A stretch of 64,000 nt of DNA from Bradyrhizobium sp. 149 (GTDB taxonomy: Bacteria > Pseudomonadota > Alphaproteobacteria > Rhizobiales > Xanthobacteraceae): positions 992,001 through 1,056,000 of the forward strand of contig NZ_JADPKK010000022.1 of NCBI RefSeq assembly GCF_023073915.1, read 5' to 3'. Positions within the stretch are counted from its first letter, which is position 1; each line of letters opens with the position of its first letter. The notes beneath the pieces were generated by a model. That model saw only the letters and a program-made list of their open reading frames with translations. It ran no database searches and was not told where the DNA came from. Positions 17,324 through 26,745 of this stretch are shown one piece after another. Both the position numbers and the translations under genes were made by a program.

Positions 17324-18577
17324 ATGACTGCATTCAAATCGGATTTCCTCAACACGCTGCAGGAACGTGGATTCATCCACCAGTGCTCCGATTTCGAGGG
17401 GCTGGACGCACTCGCGGCCAAGGGCGAGGCGACCGCTTATGTCGGCTACGATTGCACCGCCCGCTCGCTGCATATCGGCAATTACCTGACCATGATGATG
17501 CTGCACTGGCTGCAGCAGTCCGGCAACAAGCCGATCACGCTGATGGGCGGCGGCACCACCATGGTCGGCGATCCCTCCGGCAAGGACGAGACGCGTGCGA
17601 TTCGCACCGTCGCCGAGATCGAGGCCAACAAGGCCTCGATCCGCGGCGTGTTCGCAAAAGTGCTGCGCTATGGCGAGGGCAAGAGCGACGCCATCATGCT
17701 CGACAACGCGGAGTGGCTGACCAAGCTCAACTGGATCGAGATGCTGCGCGACGTCGGCCGGCACTTCTCGGTCAACCGCATGCTGACCATGGACTCCGTG
17801 CGGCTCCGCCTCGAACGCGAGCAGGAGATGAGCTTCATCGAATTCAACTACATGATCTGCCAGGCCTACGACTATGTCGAGCTCGCCAGGCGGACCGGCT
17901 GCAGCCTGCAGATGGGCGGCTCCGACCAGTGGGGCAACATCATCATGGGCGTCGATCTCGGCCGCCGTATGGGCACGCATCAGCTGTTCGCGCTGACGAC
18001 GCCGCTGCTGACGACGGCGTCGGGCGCGAAGATGGGCAAGACCGCGCAAGGCGCGGTCTGGCTCAACGCCGACCAGTTCTCGCCGTATGATTTCTGGCAG
18101 TACTGGCGCAACACCGAAGACGCCGACGTCGGCAAATTCCTCAAGCTGTTCACCACGCTGCCGATGAGCGAGATCAGGAAGCTCGAGGCGCTCGGCGGCT
18201 CCGAGATCAATGAGGCCAAGAAGGTGCTCGCCACCGAGGCGACCGCGCTCCTGCATGGTCGCGACGCGGCGAACGAGGCGGCCGAGACCGCGCGCCGTAC
18301 CTTCGAGGAAGGCGCGCTGGCCGAGAGCCTGCCCACCGTCGAAATTCCGCGCGGCGAGTTCGACGCGGGCCTCGGCGTGCTCAACGCCTTCGTCAAGGCG
18401 GGCCTCGTTGCCTCCAACGGCGAAGCACGGCGCCAGATCAAGGGTGGCGGCCTGCGCGTCAACGACGAGCCCGTCACCGACGAGAAGATGGCGCTGTCGG
18501 CGGCCAACCTGACGCCCGAGGGCGTGATCAAGCTGTCGTTCGGCAAGAAGAAGCACATCCTCATCAGGCCTGCATAG
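17324..18577 (+). CDS. tyrS: Tyrosyl-tRNA synthetase
   Basis: 417 residues. Class I synthetase that charges tRNA-Tyr. HIGH-type motif in TARSLHIGNYL, tyrosine pocket residues in YDYVELARRTGCSLQMGGSDQWGN, the KMSKS-type loop as SGAKMGKT, and a C-terminal S4 RNA-binding domain (about 350-410) ending in VIKLSFGKKKHILI. The deletion-free catalytic domain matches the bacterial TyrS subgroup. The start ATG 17324 opens MTAFKSDFLNTLQERGFIHQ, typical for the family. Confidence 0.97.
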   Translation: MTAFKSDFLNTLQERGFIHQCSDFEGLDALAAKGEATAYVGYDCTARSLHIGNYLTMMMLHWLQQSGNKPITLMGGGTTMVGDPSGKDETRAIRTVAEIEANKASIRGVFAKVLRYGEGKSDAIMLDNAEWLTKLNWIEMLRDVGRHFSVNRMLTMDSVRLRLEREQEMSFIEFNYMICQAYDYVELARRTGCSLQMGGSDQWGNIIMGVDLGRRMGTHQLFALTTPLLTTASGAKMGKTAQGAVWLNADQFSPYDFWQYWRNTEDADVGKFLKLFTTLPMSEIRKLEALGGSEINEAKKVLATEATALLHGRDAANEAAETARRTFEEGALAESLPTVEIPRGEFDAGLGVLNAFVKAGLVASNGEARRQIKGGGLRVNDEPVTDEKMALSAANLTPEGVIKLSFGKKKHILIRPA

Positions 18578-18634
18578 GCGTATGAGCTTTTCGCTGCTTG
18601 TCAGGGCGCGCCGAAGCGCGCTCCCTGATCGGCA

Positions 18635-19918
18635 ATGGATCAGAACACGCCCAAGGAACAGTCCAAGGAACAGTCCAAGCAAGCGGCCAGCGAACGCGTC
18701 ACGGCGACGCCGCAGGGCGTCGTGCGCACCGCGCTCGTGGTGCTCGCGCTCTGCTTCACGCTCGCTGTGCTCGGCCGCGGCCTCAGCGAGAGCTTCACCG
18801 TCTTCCTGAAGCCGATCTCGGAAAACTTCGGCTGGGATCGCGCCCAGGTGGTCTCGATCTATTCGCTGACCTGGCTCGTCAGCGGACTGACGGCGCCGCT
18901 GGTCGGACGCCTGTTCGATCATTCCGGACCGCGCATCGTTTATGCACTCGGGCTGTTGCTGCTTGGCTCGGCCTTCCTGATCGCAAGCCATGCGCAGGCG
19001 CTCTGGCAATTCCAGCTCTCGATCGGATTGTGCGTCGGCATCGGCGTCGCCTTCATCGGCAATGTGCCGAACTCGATCCTGCTCGGCCGCTGGTTCGGGC
19101 CAAAGCTGCCGACCGCGATGGCGGTGGTCTACTCGGCGATGGGTGGCGGCGTGCTGGCGCTGCTGCCGGCCTCGCAGCTTTTGATCGATCATCTCGGGTG
19201 GCGCGAAACCTACCAGCTGTTCGGCTTCGCGACATTGGGCCTGCTGGTGCCGCTGCTGCTCCTGCCCTGGCGCATGTTCTCGGCCGGCTCGCCGCACGTG
19301 ACCAAGAAGACCGATCCCGATTTCATCGACAACGGCTGGACGCTGGTGAGCGCGATGCGGCACCACGCCTTCTGGGCGCTGTTCTCGACCTTTTTCTTCA
19401 CCGCTGTCGGCATGTATGCGATCGCAGCCCAGATCGTGGCCTATCTGATCGATGCCGGCTTCCCGCCGCTCCAGGCCGCGACCGCCTGGGGTTTTTCGGG
19501 CGTCGTGCTAGTGTTCGGCATGTTAGGGGTGTCCGCGCTGGACGGGCTGATCGGACGCCGGCCATCCGTGCTACTCAGCTACGCGATCTCGATCCTCGGC
19601 ATCTTCCTGCTCTGGCTGTTGCAGTACTATCCAAGCATCATCCTGCTCACCGGCTTCGTCGTCTGCTTCGGCAGCATGATGGGCTCGCGCGGCCCGCTGA
19701 TCACCGCGACCGCGATGAAGATCTTTCGCGGCAAGCGCGTCGGCACCATTTTCGGTACGATCTCGATCGGCAGCGGACTGGGCTCGGCGTTCGGCTCCTG
19801 GAGCGGCGGCCTCATCCACGACGTCACGCACGGCTACAATCTCCTGCTGGTCTTCGCACTTGCGAGCGTGATCCTCGGAATGATTCCATTCCTGGTCGTC
19901 CCTGCCTTGCGGCGCTAG
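18635..19918 (+). CDS. Major facilitator superfamily transporter (monocarboxylate/OFA-like)
   Basis: 427 residues with 12 predicted membrane helices. The N-terminal tail of about 30 residues is polar and contains a duplicated KEQS segment (12-base DNA repeat). Helix 1-2 loop GRGLSESFTVFLKPISENFGW and the loop LVGRLFDHSGPRIVY (MFS motif A variant) resemble the MFS group that includes oxalate/formate and monocarboxylate carriers. The substrate is unknown. It follows tyrS by 57 bases, with an imperfect GC hairpin between. Confidence 0.87.
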   Translation: MDQNTPKEQSKEQSKQAASERVTATPQGVVRTALVVLALCFTLAVLGRGLSESFTVFLKPISENFGWDRAQVVSIYSLTWLVSGLTAPLVGRLFDHSGPRIVYALGLLLLGSAFLIASHAQALWQFQLSIGLCVGIGVAFIGNVPNSILLGRWFGPKLPTAMAVVYSAMGGGVLALLPASQLLIDHLGWRETYQLFGFATLGLLVPLLLLPWRMFSAGSPHVTKKTDPDFIDNGWTLVSAMRHHAFWALFSTFFFTAVGMYAIAAQIVAYLIDAGFPPLQAATAWGFSGVVLVFGMLGVSALDGLIGRRPSVLLSYAISILGIFLLWLLQYYPSIILLTGFVVCFGSMMGSRGPLITATAMKIFRGKRVGTIFGTISIGSGLGSAFGSWSGGLIHDVTHGYNLLLVFALASVILGMIPFLVVPALRR

Positions 19919-20136
19919 GTCTCCCAGAGGTAACCTGAGCGCATTCGCGTCACCGGGAAATTACGGATGGGCGTGGCGCAAAAAGCCGAAAAAATGCGGA
20001 TCGCGCGGGGCTGAAAGTGCTGGCTGCGGTGTTTTGTCCGACATGACAAAAATGTCAGCGCAAATTGCCCTCGGGTGGCTTGCGAGGCGGAACTGAATAC
20101 GGTCCAAGTCGGGCATTGGATGGAGGGCACAAACCA

Positions 20137-20541
20137 ATGAACTTTCCCTATCTCGTTCGCTTTCAACCGGTTCTCTTGAGCCTGTTTCGCTTCGTCACTG
20201 GCCTGCTGCTGTTCCAGTACGGCGTCGCCAAGCTGTTCAAGTTTCCGGTGCTTCCCTATTTCGCGAACATCCCGCCGATCATCTACGCAGCCGGTACGCT
20301 TGAGCTCGTGCTTGGCGCGCTCCTGATGATCGGCCTGTTCACCCGCCTCGCCGCTTTCATCCTCTCTGGTGAAATGGCCTTCGCATACTTCATGGGCCAC
20401 ATGTTCAAGGGCGAGACGCCGGTGTTCCTGCCGCTGCTCAATGGCGGCACCGCGGCGATCCTGTTCTGCTTCGCCTGCCTCTATCTCTCTGCGGCCGGCG
20501 GCGGCTCGGTCAGCGCCGATGCGGCGATGGGCAAGGACTAG
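20137..20541 (+). CDS. DoxX family membrane protein
   Basis: 134 residues, four hydrophobic helices. The segments SLFRFVTGLLLFQYGVAKLF, AAGTLELVLGALLMIGLFTR and GEMAFAYFMGHM are characteristic of the DoxX/SURF4 family of quinone-pool-linked or thiol-stress membrane proteins. The start ATG 20137 has GGAGGG nine bases upstream; an open frame extends further upstream without similarity. The role in this organism is not known. Confidence 0.88.
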   Translation: MNFPYLVRFQPVLLSLFRFVTGLLLFQYGVAKLFKFPVLPYFANIPPIIYAAGTLELVLGALLMIGLFTRLAAFILSGEMAFAYFMGHMFKGETPVFLPLLNGGTAAILFCFACLYLSAAGGGSVSADAAMGKD

Positions 20542-20590
20542 CGGCGATCGGCAGAACTCACGCGGGCGCAATCAACGCACAAGCAACGAA

Positions 20591-20616
20591 CGGCACCGGC
20601 AGCCTTGCCGGTGCCG
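20591..20616. terminator. Hairpin between the DoxX gene and the small-peptide gene
   Basis: A perfect 11-bp stem CGGCACCGGCA/TGCCGGTGCCG with a four-base loop lies just after the stop codons of two convergent genes. On the minus strand it is followed by TTCGTTGCTTGT, a weak T-rich tail; there is none on the plus strand. It probably terminates the minus-strand transcript of the 28-residue peptide. Confidence 0.6.
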
Positions 20617-20617
20617 C

Positions 20618-20704
20618 CTACCGCGAGCCCAGCACGTCCCAGATGAGAACCAAGGCCGCGACGAGCAGCACGGACATGATGAGGCGGTGAACGAATCGGT
20701 TCAT
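20618..20704 (-). CDS. 28-residue single-helix membrane peptide (new small gene candidate)
   Basis: A short reading frame ATG-TAG encoding 28 residues: basic start MNRFVHR, one hydrophobic helix LIMSVLLVAALVLIWDVL, and a polar end GSR. Support: GGAGAGG directly upstream with proper spacing, a strong GC hairpin two bases after the stop, and a membrane-protein-like composition. It resembles the many tiny single-pass proteins (under 50 residues) that modulate membrane complexes in bacteria. The family is not recognised. The 215 bases upstream of it and before the chemoreceptor gene contain no other gene. Confidence 0.55.
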   Translation of the reverse strand: MNRFVHRLIMSVLLVAALVLIWDVLGSR

Positions 20705-20919
20705 GGCCTCTCCGGCTGAGCTCGATGACCACCAAACCCCGTGATCGATCTTCTCCACCGTGCGCGCTGAGGCGCGCCGGCGCATGACCGTTTGCCTGCA
20801 CGATTGCGCATGAGGCTGCGAGCGGTCACGCGCACAGCCGGCCGCCGCATGGCTATGTTCATGATTAGTAAGAACTTCATGCTACCGCTGTTGACAATAA
20901 CAACCATTCCGTCGAGGCC

Positions 20920-22617
20920 GTGATGAAGCTGCTGAGCCATTTGAAGATCCGCACCAAGCTCGCCAGCATGGTCTGTCTGTCGGCACTCACGGTCACGGCC
21001 ATCATCGGGGTATCATCCGTCCTCAGCAAGAGCCGCATGCTGGAGGATCGCGTCCAGCAGATGCGGACCGCGGTTGATATGCTCTACAACCTCGCCCAAT
21101 CACTTGAAGAGGAGGTCGGCGCCGGGAAACTGACGCAGGCCGAAGCGAAGGTCCAATTCCATCTGCGCGGCCGCCGCATGAGCTTCAATGGGGGCCAAGG
21201 CTATCCCGTGGTCTATAACGCCGATACCTCGATCCTGGTCAACGGCGCGAACCAGCAGCTCGAAGGCAAGATCACAGGCGCGAAGGACTCCAACGGTGTC
21301 CTCATCGCAGATGCGATCGTCAGTGCCGGCAACCAGGCCGCTCAGGGCGGCGTAACCTCATATCTCTATCCCCGCCCGGGCCAGACCGAGCCCGTGCGCA
21401 AGACGGTTTTCGCGCGCAAATTCGCGCCCTGGAACGCGACGATCAGCTATGGCCTCTATGTCGACGATATCGACGCCGACGTGCGAGCCTTGACGCTGGA
21501 GCTGGGTGCGATCGGCATCGGCCTGATGCTGCTGATGGCGACGCTGTCCTGGCTGATCGCCCGCGACGTGCTCGGCGCGCTCGACCGCCAGAAGAACCGC
21601 ATGCAGGCAATTTCCGAAGGTGCCATCGACACGGCGGTCGAGGAGACCGGTCGCGGCGACGAGATCGGCCGCATGGCCGAAACCCTCGAAGTGCTCCGGC
21701 AGACCGCCTTGACGGCGCGCAAGCTGGAGGCCGAGCAGGTCGCCGCCAAGACCCGTACCGAGCAGGAGAAGCGCGACGCCCTGATCGCGCTGGCCGACCG
21801 GTTCGATGCCTCGGTGGGCCAGCTCGTCGGCCTGATGGCCTCGGGCTCCGGCGAGCTGGAGGTCACCGCCAAGTCGATGTCGTCGACCGCGGAAGGCACC
21901 AACCGCCGCGCCGCCGTCGTCGGCTCGGCCGCCACCGAAGCCAGCCAGCGCGTCCAGACGGTCGCGGCCGCCGCCGAGGAGCTCTCCTCCTCCATCACCG
22001 AGATCAGCCGTCAGGTCGCGCAGTCCGCCGAGGTCACCGGCCGCGCGGTCGACAGCGCACGCCGCACCGACACCATCGTGCGCGCCCTCTCCGACGGCGC
22101 CCAGCAGATCGAGCACGTCGCCGAGCTGATCTCCAGCATCGCGGCACAGACCAATCTGCTCGCGCTCAACGCCACCATCGAGGCCGCACGTGCCGGTGAA
22201 GCCGGCCGCGGCTTTGCCGTCGTCGCCTCCGAGGTGAAGTCGCTGGCAAGCCAGACCGCGGAAGCCACCCGCGAGATCGGCGACAAGATCGCCCAGATCC
22301 AGGGCGCGACCAAGGAAGCGGTGGACGCCATCGGCGGCATCACCGCCACCATCGAGGAGGTCAGCCGGATCGCCACCTCGATCGGCGCTGCGATCGAGGA
22401 GCAAGGCGCCGCCACCGCCGAGATCGCCCGCAGCGTCTCGCAAACCGCGGAGGCGACGCAGGAAGTCACCACCAATATCGGCGGCGTCAGCACGGCAGCG
22501 AACGAGACCGGCAATGCCGCCGGCATGGTGCTTGCCGCTGCCTCGAACCTCTCCAAGCAGGCCGAGCAGCTCTCCGGCGAAGTCGGGACGTTCCTGGCCG
22601 GCGTGCGCGCGGCATAA
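20920..22617 (+). CDS. Methyl-accepting chemotaxis protein
   Basis: 565 residues. Transmembrane helix 1 (about 12-32), a periplasmic Cache-like sensor (about 35-190, with FNGGQGYPVVYNADTSILV and FAPWNATISYGLYVDDID), helix 2 (about 192-212), HAMP, and the cytoplasmic signalling coiled coil with the hairpin tip EVKSLASQTAEATREIGDKI (MCP domain). The sensor resembles single Cache (sCache_2) modules that bind small organic acids. GTG 20920 and ATG 20923 are adjacent starts; a TTGACA at 20891 has no matching -10 box. Single gene, not beside che genes. Confidence 0.93.
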   Translation: MMKLLSHLKIRTKLASMVCLSALTVTAIIGVSSVLSKSRMLEDRVQQMRTAVDMLYNLAQSLEEEVGAGKLTQAEAKVQFHLRGRRMSFNGGQGYPVVYNADTSILVNGANQQLEGKITGAKDSNGVLIADAIVSAGNQAAQGGVTSYLYPRPGQTEPVRKTVFARKFAPWNATISYGLYVDDIDADVRALTLELGAIGIGLMLLMATLSWLIARDVLGALDRQKNRMQAISEGAIDTAVEETGRGDEIGRMAETLEVLRQTALTARKLEAEQVAAKTRTEQEKRDALIALADRFDASVGQLVGLMASGSGELEVTAKSMSSTAEGTNRRAAVVGSAATEASQRVQTVAAAAEELSSSITEISRQVAQSAEVTGRAVDSARRTDTIVRALSDGAQQIEHVAELISSIAAQTNLLALNATIEAARAGEAGRGFAVVASEVKSLASQTAEATREIGDKIAQIQGATKEAVDAIGGITATIEEVSRIATSIGAAIEEQGAATAEIARSVSQTAEATQEVTTNIGGVSTAANETGNAAGMVLAAASNLSKQAEQLSGEVGTFLAGVRAA

Positions 22618-22645
22618 CGGCCGGTACCAAACCCGGCAAATCGTC

Positions 22646-22668
22646 ATGGCCGGGCTTGTCCCGGCCAT
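22646..22668. repeat. Short dispersed palindrome after the chemoreceptor gene
   Basis: ATGGCCGGG (22646-22654), loop CTTGT, CCCGGCCAT (22660-22668): a perfect 9-bp stem set in the context GTC...CCACG. This CATGGCCGGGCTTGTCCCGG element recurs across Bradyrhizobium genomes (general knowledge). It could stop the convergent transcripts here. Confidence 0.7.
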
Positions 22669-22743
22669 CCACGTTCTGCGCGCTCATGGAAAGAAAGTTG
22701 GCGGAGCCCGGGCCCGGACGTGATGCTTCCGGCAGCCTCGCTG

Positions 22744-25700
22744 CTATCGCCGCGCGAGGGTGCAGCCGCTCGATAGCTGGCGCGTCGATGCGGTCGAGCC
22801 ATCGTTCGACTGCGACGGGAATTCCTCGAACGGCGAGTTCTGCTTGCCGGTGTTGAATTCGAAGATCTTGCGGAACAGGCCGGGCGCCATCGCCGAAATC
22901 GGATTGACGCGCATCACGGGCGCGGCCGGCGTGCCGACCACCTCGTAGGTCACGCCGATCAATCCCTCATTGTTGCCGCCGCCGAGGAAGATGCCGAACA
23001 ACGGGATCTGGCCGAAGATGTTGTTGACGCCATACATCGGCACGAAGGTGCCGCTCATGCACACCTGGTTGCCGGGAAAGTCGATCGAGCCCTCGATGGT
23101 GGCGCCGATCATCGGTCCCTTGACCACGCCGTCACGGATCGTGAGCGCGCCGTTCTGCCGCGTGAACTCCGCACGCATCGCCGTGAACGCGACGCCGCTC
23201 TGCGCCCCGTTGGGAGCACCCGCCGCGACGCGATCGAGTTGATCCATTCCCTTGACCGAGAAGTCGCGTACGTTGATCAGGCCTTCCCTTGTCGTAGGCT
23301 CCGATGTCGGCGGCTCCATTGCCACCACCATCTGGCCGCCGTAGACCTTGTTGGTGGTATCTGTGAAGCGCAGGAAGTTGCCGGCATCGCTGGTCTGGAG
23401 ATAGATCACCTCGCGGTTGCCCTGGGCGCGGCCGCCGCGCAGATCGGCGGCCACTGGCGTGTCTTTTCCGATCCTGCCGCTCAGCGTGAAGGCTTTGACC
23501 GCACCATTGCGGCGCGACATCTTGGCCTCGACGCTGCGCATCGCCTCGCCGTTGAAACCCATGACGGCGCCGAGTTTCACGTCGATATCGAAGTCGACGT
23601 TCTTCATCTTGCTCTTGGCATCGTCCTTGGAATTGCCTGAGATCGCCGACTTCAGGAAGCCGCGGCCGTCGAATACATCGCCGCGCATCGTGCCCTTGAC
23701 GACGCCGTCCGGGCTGCGCTCCACCTTCAACGACGCCTTGTCGCCGTCGGAGGGCGCGTAGGTCGGGAAGTTCGCGTTCATGAGGTCGCCGTTGGAATCG
23801 ACCTCGAGCGATCCCTTGATCGAGGCGCCGCCGCCTTCGATGACGATGTCCTCCAGACGGGTCGATTGCGCCGTCGGCACCACCTTGAAGCTGGCCTTGC
23901 CGGCTTTACCGGGCAGCTTGACCCAGCCGGGCAGGATGTTGTCGAGCTTGACCGAGGTCAGGTCGGCCTCGATGCCGAGCCTCGTCGTCTGGTCGGGTCC
24001 CCCGGCGATCTTGCCCGACAACTTGATCGGCAGCGATCCGCTGACGGCGGGGCTCAAATCGAAACCGAGGCGCGCGCGGCTCGCATCGTCGAGCGTGGTC
24101 TGCAATTTGACGTCCGCATCGCCCTCGGCCGGCTTGCGGTAGTCGAGCGAGGCCGCCTGCCCGTTGATCTTGACGTCGCCCTTGACCTGGTAGCCCTGGT
24201 TGCTCGCGACGATCTTGAGGTTGTTGGCCTCCAGCTTCTGGTTCATCACCAGCTTGTCGGCGGCAAAGCCGTTGAGATCGGCGGTGACGGTGTAGGTGGT
24301 GTCGGCCTTGGTCAGCTCGCCCTTGACCGGCAACCCAAGCTGGATGTTCGCCGAGAACGTCCCCTTGCTGGTATTGGGATCGATGGTCGTCGAGGACAGA
24401 TCGCTCAGGCGATCATTGGAAAGCATTTCGGCGGCCGCAGGCACCGGGCCTTCGGCACGGAACCTGGTCCGCGACGGCGACGGCTTGGGCGCCATGTCGG
24501 GCACCTCGAAGACGAAGTCGGAAATCGTGACCTTGCGGCCCGCCGGCGTATCGGCGATGCCCTGCCCGATATTCACGGTCGCGGTGCGGCCGGTCACGCG
24601 CGCCTTCAAATCGGCATCGTGCACCACAGGCATGCCGTCGACGGGGCGAACCGCGACACCGCTTGCCACGATATTGACCGACAGGCCGTCGTCGGGAATG
24701 GGCGGCCCCTTGCGCGGAAGATTCTTCGTCGGCGAATTGACGCCGATCTCGATGCGCTGGAGCGTTCCACGCTCGATCCGCTCGATCACCCATTCGCGCA
24801 ACTCGGGAACGACAAGCGTCGGCCACATCCGCTTGAGCGCGGAGGCCGACATCGGCGTTCCCGCAAAACCCAATGTCAGCCGCGGCTCGCCCGAATAGTC
24901 GATGGCACCGGTGCCGGCGACGCCGATCTCGCCGTTGGAGATATCGGCCTGTGTCAGCAGCAGCCTCTTGTGGTCGGTGTCGAAGCGGAAGCCGATCGCA
25001 ATGCGGTTGAAGACCAGCGGCGGCTCGTTGTCGATGCCGCCGAGCAGGATCGAGCCGCCGCTGAAACCGAGCTGCCAGTCATTGACGGTGCCGTTGGGCG
25101 GCTCGAGATGCGCCAGAAGGGTCAGTCGGTTCGCGCCCGAGAGGATCTTGAAGGGCGCGACCAGCACCCGCCGGTTGGCGTCCCACTCGACATTGATCTC
25201 CGCCGAGTCGATCCCCATCGGATAGTCGGGCGTATCGGTGTCGATGATGTTGCCCGCACCGACCGCGATCTTGCCGCGAAAGAAGGTCGGCACGCCGTCG
25301 CGGCCGAGCTCGCCCTTGAGCTCGCCGGTGAGCGGCAGGTCGGCAGTGTAAGTGAGGTCCTTCACCCGCAGCGCCAGCAGGATGTTGGCGGTCGAGACCT
25401 TGTCGGCGCGGATGTCGACCGAGCGCACGCCGTTCTCGGTGGGGCCGATCGTGGCACGCAGCGACCACGGATGCGCGCCCTCCTCGCCGAGGCTGAGCGC
25501 GACGCCACCACGGCTCGGTCGACGCAGGCTGAGCGTGATGTTCTCAAACGTCCATTTGCTGCCGCGCTGCTGATCGTCGACGATCAGATTGCCGTTCTTC
25601 AGGCCGATCTCGTTGAGGTTCTGGCCGTCGAGGCCGGTCATGCTCAGGCTGTCGAGCCAGTCGAGGCCCTGAAGAATGCCGGTCGGGGTCGTGGCCTGGG

Positions 25701-26454
25701 GCACGGCTTGCGATGCGTCGGGGTTTGCAGGCGTCGTGGCGAACGGCGGCGGCGGGACACCGTTGCGCGGGAATGTCGGCGGCAGCCCTGCGTCCTTCTT
25801 GGAGGCGACGCCGGTCGCGAGCGGCTTCGCGGTGTCGCCGGCCGACACCGTGACGGTGCCGTCCGGCGCGATCCGGATCGCGAGCTCGGCATCGACGAGG
25901 TTGAGGCTTTCGGCGCGCAGATGCCCCATCAGCAGGCCTGCCCCCGACAGCTTCACCTCGGCCTTCGGCGCGGTCGCGACAATGGCGTGATCCTGGTCGC
26001 GCACGACGATGTCGCGGATGCGCACGGCGATGCGGACCCGCCCGGCCCGCTCGATCTGCGTGCCGCCGACCTCCACGGTGTTGCCGTGGCCGATATTGTC
26101 CTCGATCGCGGCGGCGAGCCACGGTGTCGCAATGTCGAGATTGATGGGACCGGCGCCGAGCCGCCACCACAGCGCGCCGAAACAGCCGACGAAGATGACG
26201 ATCAGGGCACCGACGACCACGGCCACGCGCTTCAGCCAGCGACCGCCGCCCAGCCAGCGGCGCAACGGCCCAAACCCGTCACCGATGCGATGGAAGCCTG
26301 AATTGGAACGCGACAACAGCCGGCGCGCCCGATGGCCCGCCGCCGCTTCCTGATCCGGATCCCAATCGGCGTCATCCCATTGCTGCGGCTCTGGTTGGCC
26401 GCCGCGCCGATCCAAATCCCGATTGTAATCCTGGGGCGACGTATTCCTTGCCAT
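22744..26454 (-). CDS. Very large AsmA-like/DUF3971 envelope protein
   Basis: About 1,236 residues from the ATG at 26454 (MARNTSPQDYN); an in-frame ATG at 26577 would add 41 residues of weaker coding character. A polar cytoplasmic N-terminus of about 75 residues is followed by one membrane helix (VAVVVGALIVIFVGCFGALWW) and then more than 1,100 residues of repetitive beta strands with LxGxL, VDLRAxKV and GxxxGxI patterns, the fold of AsmA/YhdP/TamB bridge proteins thought to move phospholipid between inner and outer membrane. DUF3971 and AsmA_2-like C-terminal region (FPGNQVCMSGTFVPMYGVNN). Role inferred from family. Confidence 0.85.
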   Translation of the reverse strand: MARNTSPQDYNRDLDRRGGQPEPQQWDDADWDPDQEAAAGHRARRLLSRSNSGFHRIGDGFGPLRRWLGGGRWLKRVAVVVGALIVIFVGCFGALWWRLGAGPINLDIATPWLAAAIEDNIGHGNTVEVGGTQIERAGRVRIAVRIRDIVVRDQDHAIVATAPKAEVKLSGAGLLMGHLRAESLNLVDAELAIRIAPDGTVTVSAGDTAKPLATGVASKKDAGLPPTFPRNGVPPPPFATTPANPDASQAVPQATTPTGILQGLDWLDSLSMTGLDGQNLNEIGLKNGNLIVDDQQRGSKWTFENITLSLRRPSRGGVALSLGEEGAHPWSLRATIGPTENGVRSVDIRADKVSTANILLALRVKDLTYTADLPLTGELKGELGRDGVPTFFRGKIAVGAGNIIDTDTPDYPMGIDSAEINVEWDANRRVLVAPFKILSGANRLTLLAHLEPPNGTVNDWQLGFSGGSILLGGIDNEPPLVFNRIAIGFRFDTDHKRLLLTQADISNGEIGVAGTGAIDYSGEPRLTLGFAGTPMSASALKRMWPTLVVPELREWVIERIERGTLQRIEIGVNSPTKNLPRKGPPIPDDGLSVNIVASGVAVRPVDGMPVVHDADLKARVTGRTATVNIGQGIADTPAGRKVTISDFVFEVPDMAPKPSPSRTRFRAEGPVPAAAEMLSNDRLSDLSSTTIDPNTSKGTFSANIQLGLPVKGELTKADTTYTVTADLNGFAADKLVMNQKLEANNLKIVASNQGYQVKGDVKINGQAASLDYRKPAEGDADVKLQTTLDDASRARLGFDLSPAVSGSLPIKLSGKIAGGPDQTTRLGIEADLTSVKLDNILPGWVKLPGKAGKASFKVVPTAQSTRLEDIVIEGGGASIKGSLEVDSNGDLMNANFPTYAPSDGDKASLKVERSPDGVVKGTMRGDVFDGRGFLKSAISGNSKDDAKSKMKNVDFDIDVKLGAVMGFNGEAMRSVEAKMSRRNGAVKAFTLSGRIGKDTPVAADLRGGRAQGNREVIYLQTSDAGNFLRFTDTTNKVYGGQMVVAMEPPTSEPTTREGLINVRDFSVKGMDQLDRVAAGAPNGAQSGVAFTAMRAEFTRQNGALTIRDGVVKGPMIGATIEGSIDFPGNQVCMSGTFVPMYGVNNIFGQIPLFGIFLGGGNNEGLIGVTYEVVGTPAAPVMRVNPISAMAPGLFRKIFEFNTGKQNSPFEEFPSQSNDGSTASTRQLSSGCTLARR

Positions 26455-26745
26455 TGCCTCTCGATACAGGCGCCCGTCGTGGGATTGAGCGCCGCCGGGA
26501 CCGCAGCCGTCGACCGGAAGCGAAGCTCCCTGCGCCGGCATTGCCGCCATACCTCGAATATTCCTGCTGTTCGTCATTTCGCCCCGGGAGCGCGTTCAAC
26601 GAGCAGTGGGGTGGTGCGTGGAATTCCTTGTATCCAGACTCCGGCGTCGTCAGACTCGCCCAGCCGAGGGCACGATTCCGGCATACCGGACGAGGGCTGC
26701 AATACCGCTTTGGTTGACCCGCCGAAAGCGACGAAAGGAAGGCGT

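Noticed and set aside
20891..20896. Perfect TTGACA as a -35 box for the chemoreceptor gene
   Set aside because: No -10-like sequence at 16-18 bases downstream and it lies too close to the start codon.
23866..26301. 811-residue plus-strand open frame opposite the AsmA-like gene
   Set aside because: Arg/Asp/Gly/His-rich shadow frame; the minus strand encodes a coherent beta-repeat protein.
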